A stretch of DNA of 64,000 nt, from NCBI RefSeq assembly GCF_003384725.1, contig NZ_QNVV01000003.1, forward strand, positions 248,001 to 312,000, read 5' to 3'. A program made the translations under genes and the position numbers. Positions within the stretch are counted from its first letter, which is position 1. The number at the start of each line of letters is the position of its first letter. Below, one piece after another: positions 61,291 through 64,000 of the stretch. The DNA comes from Chryseobacterium pennipullorum. GTDB lineage: Bacteria > Bacteroidota > Bacteroidia > Flavobacteriales > Weeksellaceae. The notes below the pieces were generated by a model. The model searched no databases, was not told where the DNA came from, and saw only the letters and a list, made by a program, of their open reading frames with translations.

Positions 61291-61595
61291 TCCAAATGCC
61301 TGAAATTTTTATCTCCTATAGATTTACATATTTATTCTAATTTTGGGCTAAAGCCAAGGGATTGTATTGGTAATGGTAGAACGGACTAAGGTCCGTTTCT
61401 ATTGATAAAAAAATAAGGGTTATTTCGTTTATATTCATGAATATTTTAATCTTTCGCAGATTTCAAAGATGTAGCAGGTGCTTGGACAGACTTGTGTTGT
61501 CAATTCCTCGACTAGTATATTTGTAAATCATTCTGTGTAACCAGCAAATCTGCAAGAAAAGCATTAGAGATACTTCTTACATACTCATTCTAATC
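61291..61595. repeat. 305-bp tandem repeat, unit 3
   Basis: This 305-bp unit begins TCCAAATGCCTGA. The hairpin is ACGGACTAAGGTCCGT, with the change in the loop and the stem intact. The long arms are more degraded. No gene is supported in 60694-61686 beyond these repeats and the promoter. Confidence 0.85.
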
Positions 61596-61638
61596 AAACT
61601 CTAATGTTGAGCTAATCGAATTTTAATTTTGTTCGAAA

Positions 61639-61667
61639 TTGCCTCTAATATTAGACGGATAGTTTTG
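61639..61667 (+). promoter_or_regulatory. Promoter of the second RND efflux operon (TTG-N18-TAGTTTTG)
   Basis: TTG at 61639 and TAGTTTTG at 61660-61667 are 18 bp apart, ending 19 bp before the start codon. A second -7-like TAATTTTG lies at 61624. Confidence 0.65.
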
Positions 61668-61686
61668 TGGTCTTAAATATGAGACC

Positions 61687-62961
61687 TTGAACAAACTTTT
61701 TTATACACTATTTTACATTCATTGCTTCAGCTTTTTTTCGGCACAGATTTCAGATACCCTGAAAATGGGAAGAAAAGAGGCTGAAGCTGTTTTTCTCGCT
61801 AATAATCTGGATATTATTGCCCGGAAACTTGAAATTTCCCAAGCAGAAGCCCGGGCGGTACAGGCTAAATACTGGCCAAATCCAACGTTGAGTATCAGCG
61901 AAGTGAACCTTTGGCGAACATATGATATTGAGGAACAGCCTGCATTAATTGGAAACTGGGGGAGGAATACCCAGATCTCTGCTGAAATTGAGCAGGTAAT
62001 CCAGACGGCAGGTAAGAGAAGGAAAAACATTGAACTCCAAAAAATTGAAGTGGAAGGAGAAAAATATGAACTTCAGGAAGTCCTGCGTGAACTCAAGAAA
62101 ACATTACGAAATACCATTACAGAGATTCTTTACAACCAGGAACAGCAGAAGATCTATCAAAGCCAGATCGCTTCCATTGAAAAACTCACAAAATCTTACC
62201 ATAATCAGTTAAACCTTGGAAACATAAGTAAGGCAGAATATGTCCGCCTGAAAGCCCAGGAAATAGAATTCAAGAAAAAATTGGTTTCCCTGAAACAGGA
62301 AATTGAAGACCAGCAGGTGGAACTGAAAGCTTTGTTGATGATTCCATCCGGATCTTATCTGGTGATTTCTGACGCGTTCACGATGCCTGATAAACAACTT
62401 TCAGAAATTGAGCTGTCCCAATGGATGGAAAAAGCAAAGGAAAACCGACCGGATATTATGATCGCCAGGAACAATGAGAGGCATGCAGCAAAAAACCTCG
62501 AAATACAAAACGCTATGAAAACACCGGATGTATCCGTTTCGATCGGGTATGACCGTGGCGGAAATATTATGAAGGACTTTATTGGCCTGGGGCTGTCCTT
62601 TGATCTTCCTGTTTTTGACCGTAATAAAGGGAATATCCAGGAAGCCAGACTGCAAATTGAAAAGACTAAGGTGGAAACGCGAAAAAATATGCTGAAGTCT
62701 GAAAATGAGATTGTTTCCGTCTTCAGGAATTACCTTCGTACCCAGCAGGTCTCAGAAGAAATAGATGACACCTATGAGTCAACGCTGGATGGTTTATTGC
62801 TAAGTCATGAGAAAAACTTCAGATTAAGAAATATCAGCATGCTGGAGTATATGGATTTTCTTGATACGTATATCGGAAACAAGATGATTATACTGGATAC
62901 CAAAAAAGAACTTAATCAATACTATGAAAACCTGCAGTATGTTGTGGGTCAAGATTTATAA
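61687..62961 (+). CDS. TolC-family outer-membrane channel (CzcC/CusC-like)
   Basis: The start is TTG because the nearby ATG (61679) runs into a stop at once. The 424-aa protein has a signal peptide (ending FFSAQ) and two TolC repeat halves with long coiled coils (AEARAVQAKYWPNPTLSISEV; RLQIEKTKVETRKNML-type helices). It is the outer-membrane part of a tripartite RND exporter; the adaptor gene follows 3 bp later. Unlike the first efflux cluster, here TolC is a separate gene. Confidence 0.92.
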   Translation: MNKLFYTLFYIHCFSFFSAQISDTLKMGRKEAEAVFLANNLDIIARKLEISQAEARAVQAKYWPNPTLSISEVNLWRTYDIEEQPALIGNWGRNTQISAEIEQVIQTAGKRRKNIELQKIEVEGEKYELQEVLRELKKTLRNTITEILYNQEQQKIYQSQIASIEKLTKSYHNQLNLGNISKAEYVRLKAQEIEFKKKLVSLKQEIEDQQVELKALLMIPSGSYLVISDAFTMPDKQLSEIELSQWMEKAKENRPDIMIARNNERHAAKNLEIQNAMKTPDVSVSIGYDRGGNIMKDFIGLGLSFDLPVFDRNKGNIQEARLQIEKTKVETRKNMLKSENEIVSVFRNYLRTQQVSEEIDDTYESTLDGLLLSHEKNFRLRNISMLEYMDFLDTYIGNKMIILDTKKELNQYYENLQYVVGQDL

Positions 62962-62964
62962 GCT

Positions 62965-64000
62965 ATGAAAATGAATACTACCAGATATATTGCAGTAATT
63001 TATGTGTCAGCCCTCGTCGCTCTTACGGGCTGCAAAGACAAAAAGGAGGATCAGGCAGCTGACAACAAATACTGCATCAGCAAAGAACTTAAAAAAGATA
63101 TTAAACTTGTAAAAGCAGAAATGCTTCCCATCGAGGAAAGTATTACCCTTACCGGAGAAGTGGAGAGTAATTCGGATAAGACGGTTCCCTTTGTAAGTCT
63201 TGTGGACGGAGTTGTTACCGATACCTATTTTTCCCTTGGGGATTATGTGAAAAAAGGCCAGGTGCTGGCCAGTCTGAAGAGTACTGCAGTGAACGAAATG
63301 CAGGATGATACCCAGACCTTACAGGCTCAGCTTGCAGTGGCGAAAAGGAAGCTTTCTTCTGTGGAAGCAATGTATAAGGATGATATTGCCTCTCAAAAGG
63401 ATCTACAGGAAGCAAGGTCGGAAGTTGCCATCTTACAGTCTAATATTTCCAAGACGCAAAAGAATATGCAGCTGTACTCAGCAGGAGGAAGTACCATTCA
63501 GATTAAAGCTCCGGCGGACGGATATGTGATTGCCAAGAATATTTCAAAAGGAATGCCTGTGACTGCAGGCGGAGATCAGCTTTTTACCATTTCCAACCTG
63601 GATAAGGTTTGGGTGATGGCCAATGTATACGCTACCAACATGAGGCATGTGTATGTGGACCAGCCGGTCGTGGTAAAAACCCTTGCGTATCCCGATGACA
63701 GCTTCCCAGGAAAAATCAATAATATTTCCCAGGTTTTTAATGAAAATGAAAGGGTGCTGAAGGCCAAGATCATTATGGACAATAATGGCATGAAGCTGAG
63801 ACCCGGAATGTCTGCTGATGTTGTTTTGCCGGTGAACTCTCAAAATAAATCGGCACTGGCTATTCCTGCCAAAGCTCTGATTTTTGATAATAACCAGAGT
63901 TACGTGGTGGTGTATAAAAAAGATTGTGACCTTGAAATCAGACCGGTAACGGAAATTGCTTCCAACAGCCAGTATATTTATGTAGAGGGAAATCTGAGAC
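62965..64000 (+). CDS. RND efflux periplasmic adaptor lipoprotein (CzcB/HlyD-like), partial
   Basis: The ATG at 62965 opens a frame to the right edge (345 residues seen). It has a lipoprotein signal with lipobox LTGC, a barrel-sandwich hybrid half (VPFVSLVDGVVTDTYFSLGDYVKKGQ; part: VVTDTYFSLGDYVKKG), a helical hairpin, the second half (IKAPADGYVIAKNISKG), and beta-barrel domain parts (VWVMANVYATNMRHVYV). The RND pump gene is expected directly beyond the window. Confidence 0.92.
   Translation, partial: MKMNTTRYIAVIYVSALVALTGCKDKKEDQAADNKYCISKELKKDIKLVKAEMLPIEESITLTGEVESNSDKTVPFVSLVDGVVTDTYFSLGDYVKKGQVLASLKSTAVNEMQDDTQTLQAQLAVAKRKLSSVEAMYKDDIASQKDLQEARSEVAILQSNISKTQKNMQLYSAGGSTIQIKAPADGYVIAKNISKGMPVTAGGDQLFTISNLDKVWVMANVYATNMRHVYVDQPVVVKTLAYPDDSFPGKINNISQVFNENERVLKAKIIMDNNGMKLRPGMSADVVLPVNSQNKSALAIPAKALIFDNNQSYVVVYKKDCDLEIRPVTEIASNSQYIYVEGNLR

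Noticed and set aside
61189..61389. ORF of 66 aa in the repeat block
   Set aside because: It spans the junction of units 2 and 3, has no family features, and equivalent frames are broken in the other units.
60681..61595. Possible CRISPR array
   Set aside because: Units are about 305 bp without unique spacers and no cas genes are present; this is a tandem duplication of a long element.

Overview
The window reads as chromosome of a Bacteroidota member, most likely a flavobacterium close to Chryseobacterium (Weeksellaceae). Supporting signs are: type IX secretion (T9SS) C-terminal sorting domains on several proteins; promoters of the Bacteroidota form TTG-N18..21-TAnnTTTG; many SusC/BtuB-type TonB receptors beside lipoproteins; weak or absent Shine-Dalgarno sequences; and AT-rich spacers. 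No phage integrase, transposase or CRISPR array is visible, so this looks like resident genome with accessory cassettes.

Region 1 (1-11990, all minus strand) holds two tandem polymorphic-toxin modules. Each runs tail-fibre-like coiled-coil protein, 162-residue T9SS-sorted protein, then a very large SpvB/FG-GAP/YD-repeat (RHS) protein. The complete RHS protein (2283 aa) ends in a zincin-like domain with an HEMLH motif and overlaps by 4 bp a small lipoprotein that is the natural immunity candidate. The second RHS copy runs off the left edge. A roughly 690-bp segment is almost identical in the two modules.

Region 2 (12069-23410, plus) is a heavy-metal efflux cluster: small Cys-rich exported protein, CzcA-TolC fusion, CzcB-like lipoprotein adaptor, isoprenylcysteine-methyltransferase-like protein, bestrophin, CDF exporter, Fur-family regulator and Zn/Cd-type P-type ATPase. 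The same palindrome TGCAATnnnATTGCA lies before the CzcA fusion and before the ATPase and is a candidate operator for the Fur-family protein.

Region 3 (24181-32118, plus) appears devoted to copper and redox metals. It has two paralogous small CxGKCY proteins flanking YHS, SCO and exported superoxide dismutase genes. These are followed by a four-gene set: YtkA-like lipoprotein, TonB receptor with an OprC-like CxxxM motif, MbnP-like protein and di-haem MbnH-like protein. Region 4 (32155-39238, plus) is a cobalamin-riboswitch operon with a BtuB-like receptor, two BtuG-like beta-propeller proteins (one T9SS-sorted) and a PKD-type surface lipoprotein.

Region 5 (39352-60693) is mostly core genome: two T9SS paralogues, three tRNA-Glu genes, rpsT, cell-wall amidase, LptD, RidA, a Do-type protease, TrhO with an extra C-terminal domain, 5-formyltetrahydrofolate cyclo-ligase, a TrmH-family methyltransferase, a CPBP protease, a LytTR regulator, RmuC and a two-component system. 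Region 6 (60681-64000) starts with three tandem copies of a 305-bp element rich in inverted repeats, beginning exactly at the end of the histidine kinase gene. It then enters a second RND efflux operon (CzcC-like and CzcB-like) that continues past the right edge.
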